Assembly: GCA_038924905.1 (NCBI GenBank)
Contig: JBCKUK010000001.1
Coordinates: forward strand, 1 to 64,000
Length of the DNA: 64,000 nucleotides
Source of the DNA: JBCKUK01 sp038924905
Lineage (GTDB): Bacteria; Pseudomonadota; Gammaproteobacteria; Burkholderiales; Methylophilaceae
Direction of reading: 5' to 3'
A program made the translations under genes and the position numbers. Under the pieces are notes generated by a model that was not told where the DNA came from, did no database searches, and saw only the letters and a program-made list of their open reading frames with translations. Shown in pieces: positions 26,066 through 33,796 of the stretch; the first letter of the stretch is position 1; each line of letters opens with the position of its first letter.

Positions 26066-26608
26066 TTACTGCCCGTTTTGTGCTTTAGTGTCCGGGACCT
26101 TAATGGCCAGTAGCGCTGCTGAAATAAGCCCATTGATGATGCCAAACAACAACGCAGCGGCAGCAAATAGCGGTATCAAATAAGCCACTCCGGCGTGGGG
26201 TATCAACCACAGGCGCACTACAATAAGCTGCCCGGCAATATGCGCGAAGGCGGCAAATATACTCAAACTTACCGGACCGAACCATTTCCCTGGTAATTTA
26301 ATGGCAAACGCCAGAACCAATAGACTACTGAGCGCGCCACTTAGGCTGAGTACAAATGTGGGCGACAGGAATTGCCCCAATAGCATACTGCCGGCGAACA
26401 CCCTTAACAGGCTTACCCAGGCCGCTGTAGAAAAATCAAAACGGTAAAGCACATACAACGTGACGATATTGGCAATACCCGGCTTTACTCCGGGCAAAGG
26501 CGAGGGCACGATAGATTCAATGAGGTGCAGCCCTATGGCAAAGGCCGCAAGCTTGGCCACGCGGTGGTCATCGGCTGTCGTTTCTATTTCAATAATTGAG
26601 TGAGTCAT
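26066..26608 (-). CDS. Gx transporter family protein (heptaprenyl diphosphate synthase component I-like)
   Basis: A 180-residue polytopic membrane protein with about five or six hydrophobic segments. The signature HLIESIVPSPLPGVKPGIAN at residues 28-47 is that of the Gx transporter/Hpre_diP_synt_I family. Despite the database name, members with this topology look like small-substrate transporters and have no known prenyl synthase activity. It overlaps the NusG domain II gene by 20 bases and shares an operon with it and apbE. In Gram-positive flavin-based electron-transfer loci, proteins of these two kinds (EetB/EetA) and an ApbE protein occur together. Confidence 0.75.
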   Translation of the reverse strand: MTHSIIEIETTADDHRVAKLAAFAIGLHLIESIVPSPLPGVKPGIANIVTLYVLYRFDFSTAAWVSLLRVFAGSMLLGQFLSPTFVLSLSGALSSLLVLAFAIKLPGKWFGPVSLSIFAAFAHIAGQLIVVRLWLIPHAGVAYLIPLFAAAALLFGIINGLISAALLAIKVPDTKAQNGQ

Positions 26609-26963
26609 ACGTTTTTTCAGCCCCCAATAATTCCAGGCTTACCCGATTTGGCAGACAAATAGCCACTTGCCCTGCACGCTTGAGCCAGCCCTGATGCACG
26701 CAATATTGGTTGGAGCAAGGCGAATGCTCAAAACGAATCTGGCCTTGATGAATCACAATGCGCGAATTTCCAAGTGGGCCGTGAATATCCAGCGTACGTT
26801 CCTGATCCAGGCTGAGTGTGGCGTAAATGGCATCGCCTTGCCGAATACGCAGCTTGGTCGCCTGTTCGCCATGCCAGAGGGTTTTGAACAAGGTAATGAC
26901 TAATGCAAGGCTGATGGTGATGGTAAGCCAATCACCTGCAAGAAGTTTAGGGAAATTTTTCAA
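26589..26963 (-). CDS. NusG domain II-containing membrane protein
   Basis: 124 residues: a short cytoplasmic start, one membrane helix (LTITISLALVITLFKTLW) and an exported domain of the NusG domain II kind with the CSNQYCVHQGWLKRAGQVAICLPN motif near residues 83-106. The spaced cysteines and His could bind metal or form a disulfide. The domain is found next to ApbE and Gx transporter proteins in many bacteria. Its gene lies between them here, with a palindromic repeat before it. Biochemical function is not established. Confidence 0.75.
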   Translation of the reverse strand: MKNFPKLLAGDWLTITISLALVITLFKTLWHGEQATKLRIRQGDAIYATLSLDQERTLDIHGPLGNSRIVIHQGQIRFEHSPCSNQYCVHQGWLKRAGQVAICLPNRVSLELLGAEKTYDSLNY

Positions 26964-26994
26964 TTTGTGGTTTCCGGCAAGTTTGAGTATTTTC

Positions 26995-27047
26995 GCGACG
27001 GGTCGTCGCTCCTACAAGAGCCAGTAGGAGGCACGACCTCGTGCCGA
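26995..27047. repeat. inverted pair of GTAG-type REP sequences
   Basis: CGCGACGGGTCGTCGCTCCTAC at 26995-27015 and, inverted, GTAGGAGGCACGACCTCGTGCC at 27024-27045, separated by eight bases. Each half is itself a hairpin and both present the tetranucleotide GTAG towards the centre, as in REP elements mobilised by RAYT transposases. It separates apbE from the NusG domain II gene. No RAYT gene is in the window. Confidence 0.75.
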
Positions 27048-27060
27048 TGATTGTCTAGCA

Positions 27061-28158
27061 TTACTGGAGCAGTTGGAACGCGACATTTTTCTCAACCCAT
27101 TTCAAGCGCTTGGCTATGCTGGCACTCACAAAGACCCTGCCTTGCGCATTAATGACCATAAAGTGAGCGATGCCCATGGCCTTTGCTACTGTAGCTCTAT
27201 CATCGGGCGACGCAATAAAGATTGGCTTGGAGGCCACGTCTGATAATGTTCCCGCCAGTTTTCCTGGCGGCACCAAAATAGTCACCGCTTGTGAGCCCTG
27301 CACCGGGTAGCCGCTGCGCGGATCAATGACGTGGCAGTAGCGCTTGCCGGCAAGCTCAAAATAACGCTGATAGTCGCCCGAGGTGCCAATGGCCCAGCCA
27401 TCGTCCAAATCCAGCGTGGCAATCGGCTCCGGCTTGCGTGGATGTTGTATGCCCACGCGCCAGGGTTTTTCTCCATGCTTGCCCAGCGCAATGATATTGC
27501 CGCCGATATTGATCAGTGCATTTTTGACATTCTGGGTGCGCAAATATTCGGCCGCACGATCCAGCGCATAACCCTTGGCATAGCCACCTAAATCAAGCCT
27601 GACTGCCTGGTTCTTGCTGTAAGCCATGCCATTTTCGATGACGACATTCGTCATTTTTGGATTGGTTTTGACCAAAGTTGAAATTGCCGCCTCATCAATC
27701 TTGACCGGAGTGAATTCATCACGGTGAAAGCCCCACTGCTTGATTAGCCCGCCTATGGCTGGGTTAAACAGGCCATTGGATTGCAGGGATAATGCGCTGG
27801 CATTGGAAATTATTTGTGCCAACTCAGGGCTGATTGGTTGAGACTTGCCAGTGGCAAAAGCCTGATTGAGCTGGCCTAGTTCACTGTCAGGCTGCCAGGC
27901 ATGCAGGCGATTATGCAAGTTTTGAAAATCCTGCAATACGTGGTCTGCCAATTCGCGTGCGCGCGGTTCGGGTTCACCATAAATACTGACATCCACCAAA
28001 GTGCCAAATACATAAGCCTGAGATTGATACAGTGGTTCTTTGGCACAACCACTTAAAACTAAAAGAATTAGCCACAGAGGGCACAGAGAAATGCGAAACC
28101 ACGCTCTGAGGTTTTTTTCTGTGAACTTTGTGTTCTCTGTGGCAAAAACGATTTTCAA
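27061..28158 (-). CDS. apbE: FAD:protein FMN transferase ApbE (lipoprotein)
   Basis: Attaches FMN covalently to Thr/Ser of exported or membrane flavoproteins, using FAD. The protein has 365 residues with a lipoprotein signal peptide ending in LVLSGC (Cys38), placing it at the periplasmic face. Family motifs follow: GGYAKGYALDRAAEYL, the AIGTSGDYQRYF stretch and HVIDPRSGYPV. The TTG start at 28158 overlaps the gshB stop. Residues 6-29, the front of the signal peptide, are encoded by a palindromic repeat (28071-28143). Its FMN target is not in the window; NusG domain II and Gx transporter genes follow. Confidence 0.92.
   Translation of the reverse strand: MKIVFATENTKFTEKNLRAWFRISLCPLWLILLVLSGCAKEPLYQSQAYVFGTLVDVSIYGEPEPRARELADHVLQDFQNLHNRLHAWQPDSELGQLNQAFATGKSQPISPELAQIISNASALSLQSNGLFNPAIGGLIKQWGFHRDEFTPVKIDEAAISTLVKTNPKMTNVVIENGMAYSKNQAVRLDLGGYAKGYALDRAAEYLRTQNVKNALINIGGNIIALGKHGEKPWRVGIQHPRKPEPIATLDLDDGWAIGTSGDYQRYFELAGKRYCHVIDPRSGYPVQGSQAVTILVPPGKLAGTLSDVASKPIFIASPDDRATVAKAMGIAHFMVINAQGRVFVSASIAKRLKWVEKNVAFQLLQ
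28071..28143. repeat. palindromic repeat of the CCACAGAG class, within apbE
   Basis: GCCACAGAG at 28071-28079 is a perfect inverted match to CTCTGTGGC at 28135-28143; the inner parts (CACAGAGAAA / TTTCTGTG) pair imperfectly. Repeats that begin CCACAGAG and end CTCTGTGG are widespread intergenic elements in environmental bacteria. Here the whole unit is read through as residues 6-29 of ApbE. Confidence 0.75.
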
Positions 28159-29090
28159 GTTGTTTGTTCTAGCGCATCCATGAATATAGCGGCCGGATTA
28201 CAGTCAGTTTGAGCGGCGATTTCTACCATACCGGTGGGGCTGGTGACGTTGATTTCGGTCAGGTGTTCGCCAATCACGTCCAGCCCAACCAGAAACAAGC
28301 CTTTTTGTTTGAGCACTTTGCCCACTGTGCGCGCAATTTCTTCATCATGCCTGGCTAATGGTTGCGCAACTCCAGTGCCGCCCGCAGCCAAGTTGCCGCG
28401 CGTTTCGCCAGCCTTGGGGATGCGCGCCAGCACATAGGGCAGCGGCTCACCGTCAATGATAATAATGCGTTTGTCGCCAGATTTAATTTGCGACAAATAG
28501 CGCTGCGCCATGATAGTGCGCTGGCCATAGTTAGTGATGGTTTCCAGAATCACGTTGATATTGTGATCTGTGCTGTGCAGGCGAAACACACTGCCACCGC
28601 CCATGCCATCCAGTGGCTTGACTACAATGTCGCCATGCTCAGCCAGGAAGCCACGAATTAGATCATTATTGCTGGTGGCTAAAAATTCGGGCGCGAATTG
28701 CGGAAAGCGTGCGATAGAGAGCTTCTCATTCCAGTCACGCACGGACTGTGGATTATTCAATATGCGCGCACCTTGTTCAGCGGCTAACTCTAAAAGATAA
28801 GTGCTATACAGAAACTCGTTATCAAACGGCGGGTCTTTGCGCATCAGCACGGCATCAAAATCACTGGGCGAAACCTCAATTGTTTCGCCCAGTGAATACC
28901 AATTACTTCCCTGCGTAAAAGAAAAAGCGCGCGTAATCAGGCGAACCTTGTCTTGCCGCAGCAACAAATCGCCCTGTGCGGCGACAAACAGTTTGTGCCC
29001 GCGCTGAGCGGCTTTGCGCATGATGGCCAGGCTGGTGTCTTTGTGGGCTTTGAGGCTTTCAAGCGGATCTAAAATGAATGCTAATTTCAT
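28155..29090 (-). CDS. gshB: glutathione synthetase GshB
   Basis: ATP-dependent ligase joining gamma-glutamylcysteine and glycine. It has 311 residues from ATG 29090; a TTG six bases earlier overlaps gshA more deeply. The N-terminal MKLAFILDPLESLKAHKDTS, the ATP-grasp region (DIVVKPLDGMGGGSVFRL) and the C-terminal ATP/metal part (GLDVIGEHLTEINVTSPTG) match the proteobacterial GshB family. It sits between gshA, whose stop is two bases upstream, and apbE, whose start overlaps its stop. Confidence 0.96.
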   Translation of the reverse strand: MKLAFILDPLESLKAHKDTSLAIMRKAAQRGHKLFVAAQGDLLLRQDKVRLITRAFSFTQGSNWYSLGETIEVSPSDFDAVLMRKDPPFDNEFLYSTYLLELAAEQGARILNNPQSVRDWNEKLSIARFPQFAPEFLATSNNDLIRGFLAEHGDIVVKPLDGMGGGSVFRLHSTDHNINVILETITNYGQRTIMAQRYLSQIKSGDKRIIIIDGEPLPYVLARIPKAGETRGNLAAGGTGVAQPLARHDEEIARTVGKVLKQKGLFLVGLDVIGEHLTEINVTSPTGMVEIAAQTDCNPAAIFMDALEQTT

Positions 29091-29092
29091 TG

Positions 29093-30370
29093 TCAATTAT
29101 TGGGGTCAGTTTCTTGCAGTTCAATCGCTGCAGCCAGCAGGGCCAAACGGGCGACTACACCATAGGCATAAAAACGGTTGGGCGCGGTATCTGGCTCACC
29201 CGCACAATCGGGCAGCGAGCATGGGGTGTCGAATGCAAGCGGAACAAATTGCATGCCGGGCGCATTAAGGTTTTCATCAATGCCACGCCCGGTGTGTACG
29301 CGATAAAAACCACCGACGACATAGCGATCCATCATATACACCACTGGCTCAGCTACGGCATCGTTAATGCTCTCAAAGGTATAAACGCCCTCCTGAATAA
29401 TCACCTCAGAGACTTGCAGGCCTTCTTTGACGACAGACATTTTATTGCGCTGCTTGCGGTTCAGGTCGCGCACATCATCCGGGCTCTTCACTGTCATAAT
29501 GCCCATGCCGTAGGTGCCAGCATCGGCTTTAGCGATGACAAAGGGTTGTTGATCTACGCCATATTCCTGATATTTGGCACGGATTTTAGTGAGCAACCCT
29601 TCAACCTTGGCAGCCAGACAGTCTTCACCAACACGCGCGTGAAAATCAATTTCACCACAGGTCTCAAAGTAAGGGTTGAGTAGCCATTCATCAATTTCGA
29701 GCAATTGTGCAAATTCAGCTGTTACGCGGTTGTAGGCCGAAAAATGCTGTGATTTGCGACGTGTTGCCCAGCCCGCGTGTAGTGGTGGAATGACGGTCTG
29801 TTCCAGGTTTCGCAAGATCTCTGGAACGCCGGCGGAAAGATCGTTATTCAACAGCACGGCACAGCTATCAAATCCGTCAAGCACCAAACGATTGCCTCGG
29901 CGTTGCACGGGTTCCAGCAAAATGCTATTGCCGTCATGAGTTTCCAGTGATGTGGGCGCAGTGATTTCCGGATTCAGGCTGCCAATCCGCACTTCAAGTC
30001 CGGCCTGGCGCAGGATATTAGCCAGCGCTGCTACGTTGCTCAGGTAATAGGTATTGCGCGTGTGGTTCTCGGGAATCAGTAATAATCGACGTGCTTCAGG
30101 GCAGACTTTTTCTATCGCAGTCATGGCGGCCTGTACGCACAGCGGCAAGAATGCGGGGTTTAGATTATTAAACCCGCCCGGAAACAAGTTGGTATCGACC
30201 GGTGCTAATTTGAACCCGGCATTGCGCAAATCCACCGATGCGTAGAACGGCGTAGCATATTCCAGCCACTGTGTGCGAAACCAGTGCTCGATATTCGGCA
30301 TAGCGCTTAACATGCGCTTTTCGAGTGCTAATAGTGGGCCATTGAGCGCAGTGGTGAGATGAGGAACCAT
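29093..30370 (-). CDS. gshA: glutamate-cysteine ligase, acidithiobacillus-type GshA
   Basis: First step of glutathione synthesis: gamma-glutamylcysteine from Glu and Cys with ATP. The 425-residue protein resembles the GshA type first described in Acidithiobacillus and common in betaproteobacteria, unrelated in sequence to E. coli GshA. Visible features are VDLRNAGFKLAPVDTNLFPG near residues 46-65, NLNPAFLPLCVQAAM, and a C-terminal part with KADAGTYGMGIMTVKSP. A strong terminator separates it from amtB upstream. gshB follows with almost no gap, so the two pathway enzymes are made together. Confidence 0.93.
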   Translation of the reverse strand: MVPHLTTALNGPLLALEKRMLSAMPNIEHWFRTQWLEYATPFYASVDLRNAGFKLAPVDTNLFPGGFNNLNPAFLPLCVQAAMTAIEKVCPEARRLLLIPENHTRNTYYLSNVAALANILRQAGLEVRIGSLNPEITAPTSLETHDGNSILLEPVQRRGNRLVLDGFDSCAVLLNNDLSAGVPEILRNLEQTVIPPLHAGWATRRKSQHFSAYNRVTAEFAQLLEIDEWLLNPYFETCGEIDFHARVGEDCLAAKVEGLLTKIRAKYQEYGVDQQPFVIAKADAGTYGMGIMTVKSPDDVRDLNRKQRNKMSVVKEGLQVSEVIIQEGVYTFESINDAVAEPVVYMMDRYVVGGFYRVHTGRGIDENLNAPGMQFVPLAFDTPCSLPDCAGEPDTAPNRFYAYGVVARLALLAAAIELQETDPNN

Positions 30371-30427
30371 GACAAATTTCAGGAAATTGATGCTATGGAT
30401 TTTAGCCTAGTTGCAAGGCTTGAGTGT

Positions 30428-30455
30428 GAAAAAAAGCGGGCACCGAAGTGCCCGC
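30428..30455 (-). terminator. rho-independent terminator of the porin-glnK-amtB operon
   Basis: On the minus strand GCGGGCAC, loop TTCG, GTGCCCGC (30436-30455), followed by a run of seven T. A perfect 8-bp stem with a UUCG tetraloop, 29 bases after the amtB stop. Confidence 0.95.
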
Positions 30456-30483
30456 CTGATTGCCAAACGCTACCTAATCAAAC

Positions 30484-31992
30484 TTAATAGTTATAAGCAC
30501 GTTCACCATGCTCAGTGGTGTCCAGGCCTTCGCGCTCGGATTCTTCACTAACACGTAAGCCAATCAACAGATCGACCACCTTGTAGCAAATGAATGCAAC
30601 CACGCCAGACCAGATAAGTGCGGTTAGCACGGCTTGTGCCTGGATCCACACTTGCGCACCGATTTCAGTATCAATGACTTTATTGTTGACATAATCAATG
30701 ATGCCAGTGCCGCCCATTGACCAGGTATTGAATACACCGGTGAGCAGAGCGCCAAGAATACCGCCGATGCCATGTATGCCAAATACATCCAGCGCATCAT
30801 CCGCACCAAGCAGCTTCTTCAGGCCAGTGACACCCCAGAAGCAAACGAAACCTGCCAGCAGGCCAATGACCAAGCCACCGCCAACACCCACCCACCCGCA
30901 GGCTGGCGTAATGGCAACCAAGCCAGCTACAGCACCTGAAGCTGCGCCTAGCATGGAAGGTTTACCCTTCCAGTTCCATTCGGCGGATATCCAGGCAAGA
31001 GCAGCGGCTGCAGTGGCGTTCAAGGTGTTAATGAATGCCAAGGTTGCGGTACCACCAGCTTCCAGCGCAGATCCTGCGTTAAAGCCGAACCAACCCACCC
31101 ACAGCAACGAAGCGCCTATCATGGTCATGGTCAGGCTGTGTGGCGTGAAAGGCTCTTTGCCGTAACCAACACGTTTGCCAATCACATATGCACCCACCAG
31201 GCCAGCAATACCCGCATTGATATGCACCACGGTACCGCCAGCAAAGTCCAGCGTGCCTTTTTGGAACAACCAGCCAGAGGCGGCTACAGCGGCTGCGCCT
31301 GCATCAGCATCGGTAAAGGCATCCGGGCCAGGCCAGAACCATACCATATGTGCAATTGGTATATAAGCAAAAGTAAACCACAAGGCAGAGAACAGCAGCA
31401 CGGCCGAGAATTTCATACGCTCAGCAAAAGCGCCAACTGTCAGCGCTACGGTGATTGCTGCAAAAGTTGCCTGGAATGCTACAAATACAAACTCGGGTAT
31501 ATACACTCCCTTGCTGAAGGTTGCGGCGTTGGCCACGCTGCCATCCATGGGGTTGAATATGCCTTTCAGGAACAGCCGATCAAAGCCGCCAAAAAACGGA
31601 CTGGTGGCTCCACTGCCCTGGGTAAAGGTAAGCGAGTAGCCATAAATTGTCCACAAGATAGTAATTAGAGCAAATATTGAAAATATCTGCATGAGTAGCG
31701 ACAGCATGTTCTTGCTACGCACCATGCCACCATAGAACAGTGCCAGCCCCGGAATAGACATCATAATCACCAACAAAGTAGCGACGATCATCCAGGAAGT
31801 ATCCCCTTTATTGGGGGTAGGTGCTGCTACAGGGGCTGCTGCTTCGGCAGGTGCCGCCGGCGCAGGTGCTGCATCAGCTGCAACTTCTGTTGCTGCTGGC
31901 ATTGCATCATCGGCGAAGCTTGTACCACTGACGCCTAGCATGCCCAAGCCTAAAACGCTTGATAAAAGAACGATAGATAGAATTTTTTTCAT
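30484..31992 (-). CDS. amtB: ammonium transporter AmtB
   Basis: Trimeric inner-membrane ammonium channel, gated by GlnK. 502 residues: a signal peptide (MKKILSIVLLSSVLGLGMLG.., cleaved near SFA|DD), an unusual Ala/Pro spacer to about residue 70, then eleven membrane helices. Typical motifs are TLLVIMMSIPGLALFYGGMV, GGTVVHINAGIAGLVGAYV, and FGIHGIGGILGALLTGVF with the pore His residues. ATG 31992 is chosen because AAGGGG precedes it; upstream starts are in the glnK region. It follows glnK by 10 bases and is under the sigma-54 promoter ahead of the porin gene. Confidence 0.97.
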   Translation of the reverse strand: MKKILSIVLLSSVLGLGMLGVSGTSFADDAMPAATEVAADAAPAPAAPAEAAAPVAAPTPNKGDTSWMIVATLLVIMMSIPGLALFYGGMVRSKNMLSLLMQIFSIFALITILWTIYGYSLTFTQGSGATSPFFGGFDRLFLKGIFNPMDGSVANAATFSKGVYIPEFVFVAFQATFAAITVALTVGAFAERMKFSAVLLFSALWFTFAYIPIAHMVWFWPGPDAFTDADAGAAAVAASGWLFQKGTLDFAGGTVVHINAGIAGLVGAYVIGKRVGYGKEPFTPHSLTMTMIGASLLWVGWFGFNAGSALEAGGTATLAFINTLNATAAAALAWISAEWNWKGKPSMLGAASGAVAGLVAITPACGWVGVGGGLVIGLLAGFVCFWGVTGLKKLLGADDALDVFGIHGIGGILGALLTGVFNTWSMGGTGIIDYVNNKVIDTEIGAQVWIQAQAVLTALIWSGVVAFICYKVVDLLIGLRVSEESEREGLDTTEHGERAYNY

Positions 31993-32002
31993 GATTTTCC
32001 CC

Positions 32003-32347
32003 TTAAAGCGCATCTGGGCCGGTTTCACCGGTACGGATGCGATGGACTTGCTCGAGATTAAAGATAAAAATCTTGCCATCACCAATCTTGCCGGTAGCAG
32101 CAGATTTTTCGATGGTTTCGATCACTTGGTCGAGCATATCATTTTTAATAGCGACTTCCAGCTTAACTTTTGGCAGAAAATCGACGACATATTCAGCGCC
32201 ACGGTAAAGCTCGGTGTGGCCTTTTTGACGCCCAAAACCTTTGACTTCAGTAACAGTGATACCCTGCACGCCAATGGCGGAAAGAGCCTCCCGTACCTCG
32301 TCAAGCTTGAACGGCTTGATGATTGCGGATACGAATTTCATTTTCAT
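32003..32347 (-). CDS. glnK: nitrogen regulatory protein PII, GlnK
   Basis: Small trimeric signal protein that binds ATP/ADP and 2-oxoglutarate and blocks AmtB when nitrogen is plentiful. 114 residues. The T-loop YRGAEYVVDFLPK carries the uridylylated Tyr (position 53 from this start, 51 from the ATG two codons later, the usual numbering). GKIGDGKIFIF forms the nucleotide site. AGGAG stands five bases before ATG 32347. Coupling to amtB is the standard arrangement; the preceding porin gene is not. Confidence 0.97.
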   Translation of the reverse strand: MKMKFVSAIIKPFKLDEVREALSAIGVQGITVTEVKGFGRQKGHTELYRGAEYVVDFLPKVKLEVAIKNDMLDQVIETIEKSAATGKIGDGKIFIFNLEQVHRIRTGETGPDAL

Positions 32348-32434
32348 GATGTCTCCTGATGAGTGTTGTTTAGGTAATGAGACAGGTTGCTTGTCTGCCC
32401 CATTACTGCCCTGCTAAATCCAATCAAACATTGA

Positions 32435-33301
32435 CTAGAAGATTTTTTGTACAAACACGGTGAAAGTACTATCGCCGATGTTATCGCCAAGATAGATATA
32501 GCCCTTGTCTTTGGCATTGGTGTCGGTCCAGTAACCACCCAGATTGACGCCATTGCTCCAGGACTTGGTCAGACCAATTTTGTAATCAGAGTAAGTATAG
32601 AAGTCATCGTTATCAGTGCCACCAGACGCACCATCAAATTCTTGATGACCAATATGCAAGTTAGCAGTGAAACCACTTTCGCCAATTGGGATATTGGCAT
32701 TCAGCTCAGCGTAGTAAGTGCCATCCGCATCTGCTGCACCAAAAGTATCACCAACGGAATATGAAAGTTTGGCTTGGAGCCATTTGTAAGATAGTGCGCC
32801 ATAGACCTCAAGCGTATAAGGATCGTCAAAGTTGCCATTAGCGCGGCCAGCATCAGTTTTAGAGCCTGGATAGATGTAGTTTAAGAGACCTACGTCATAA
32901 CCGATGCCAGTTTCACCGATGGTATTGCGATAACCACCATAGATGTCCAGCTCGAGGCTGGAGCCGTCATAGTTGGGGCCATCTTCCAGCCAGCTGATGT
33001 TGGAAGCCCAGGCACCCAGGTAAAACCCGCTGGAATGCGAGTAATCAACACCACCTTGAATGGCAGGCTTGGTATCAGTTTGGGTTAAACCGCGGAAGAT
33101 GTATTGGCTGTAAAGACCAAGGTTATAAGAGAATGTGTGCGGCGAGGCTGGCTCGGCGGGTGCAGCTACAGGCGCCGTGGCGGGAGCCGTTCCCTTTTCT
33201 TCGGGATGAGAATGCTTGTCGACTGCCGCGTCTTCAGCCATCGCCGCCATCGGCAACGTGAAAGCGCCAACCACAGCAGCTAGTAATAGCGATTTACGCA
33301 T
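32435..33301 (-). CDS. TorF-family putative porin (Gcw_chp type)
   Basis: A 288-residue outer-membrane protein. The signal peptide is MRKSLLLAAVVGAFTLPMAA with cleavage near AMA|ED, then an Ala/Pro-rich stretch, then the family start SYNLGLYSQYIFRGLTQTDTKP. The body alternates polar and aromatic residues as in beta barrels and ends in Phe (VFVQKIF), the usual BAM signal. ATG 33301 has AAAGGAA upstream. It is the first gene of an NtrC/sigma-54-type operon with glnK and amtB, which suggests it lets a nitrogen compound through the outer membrane; the substrate is unknown. Confidence 0.85.
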   Translation of the reverse strand: MRKSLLLAAVVGAFTLPMAAMAEDAAVDKHSHPEEKGTAPATAPVAAPAEPASPHTFSYNLGLYSQYIFRGLTQTDTKPAIQGGVDYSHSSGFYLGAWASNISWLEDGPNYDGSSLELDIYGGYRNTIGETGIGYDVGLLNYIYPGSKTDAGRANGNFDDPYTLEVYGALSYKWLQAKLSYSVGDTFGAADADGTYYAELNANIPIGESGFTANLHIGHQEFDGASGGTDNDDFYTYSDYKIGLTKSWSNGVNLGGYWTDTNAKDKGYIYLGDNIGDSTFTVFVQKIF

Positions 33302-33355
33302 GGCATTTCCTTTCAAATGAAAAATTAAACAAACCAAATCTAACAACGAGATATT

Positions 33356-33372
33356 AAGCAACACTCATGCCA
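33356..33372 (-). promoter_or_regulatory. sigma-54 promoter of porin-glnK-amtB
   Basis: Minus strand TGGCATGAGTGTTGCTT matches the sigma-54 consensus TGGCAC-N5-TTGC(A/T) with GG and GC at the required 10-base spacing (-24/-12). It lies 55 bases ahead of the porin ATG. An NtrC site is found about 100 bases further upstream. Confidence 0.88.
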
Positions 33373-33465
33373 TAAAGACAAAACAATTAAAAACATGAAG
33401 TTACGATACTAAAATAAACATTTATATGAAGAAATGATATTATCTAATTGTTTATAAATGATTAT

Positions 33466-33482
33466 TGCACTTTAATGGTGCA
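33466..33482. promoter_or_regulatory. NtrC binding site
   Basis: TGCACTTTAATGGTGCA is a 17-bp palindrome differing at two positions from the NtrC site TGCACCAACATGGTGCA of E. coli glnA. A further half site TGCACC lies at 33499-33504. Its centre is about 100 bases from the sigma-54 element, a normal enhancer distance. It also lies 60 bases before ubiK on the other strand. Confidence 0.8.
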
Positions 33483-33544
33483 CTTTATATTAAGTGAATG
33501 CACCAAAAACCTGCTAAACTGGCCTGAAGTTTTAGGAGAAACCC

Positions 33545-33796
33545 ATGATTAACTCACAATTTATTGAAGATTTATCTTCAAAAATCAAAGAGCTGGCCAA
33601 AAATAGCCCAGCCGCAGATATGGAAAAGAATTTCCGTGCACTGTTACAGGGCGCATTCACCAAATTGGGGCTTGTCTCACGCGAGGAATTTGATATACAG
33701 ACTGATGTATTGCGGCGCACGCGTGAAAAGCTGGATAAGCTTCAAACTAAATTAACCAAAATTGAATCCATGTTGCAAAAGAGCAACAAAAAATGA
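33545..33796 (+). CDS. ubiK: ubiquinone biosynthesis accessory factor UbiK
   Basis: An 83-residue helical protein of the UbiK/YqiC family, which with UbiJ supports the soluble ubiquinone assembly complex. FIEDLSSKIKELAKNSPAAD, then EKNFRALLQGAFTKLGLVSR and EEFDIQTDVLRRTREKLDKL; the C-terminal half is a coiled coil. AGGAG lies seven bases before the ATG. The comM gene overlaps its stop by four bases (ATGA). Confidence 0.92.
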   Translation: MINSQFIEDLSSKIKELAKNSPAADMEKNFRALLQGAFTKLGLVSREEFDIQTDVLRRTREKLDKLQTKLTKIESMLQKSNKK

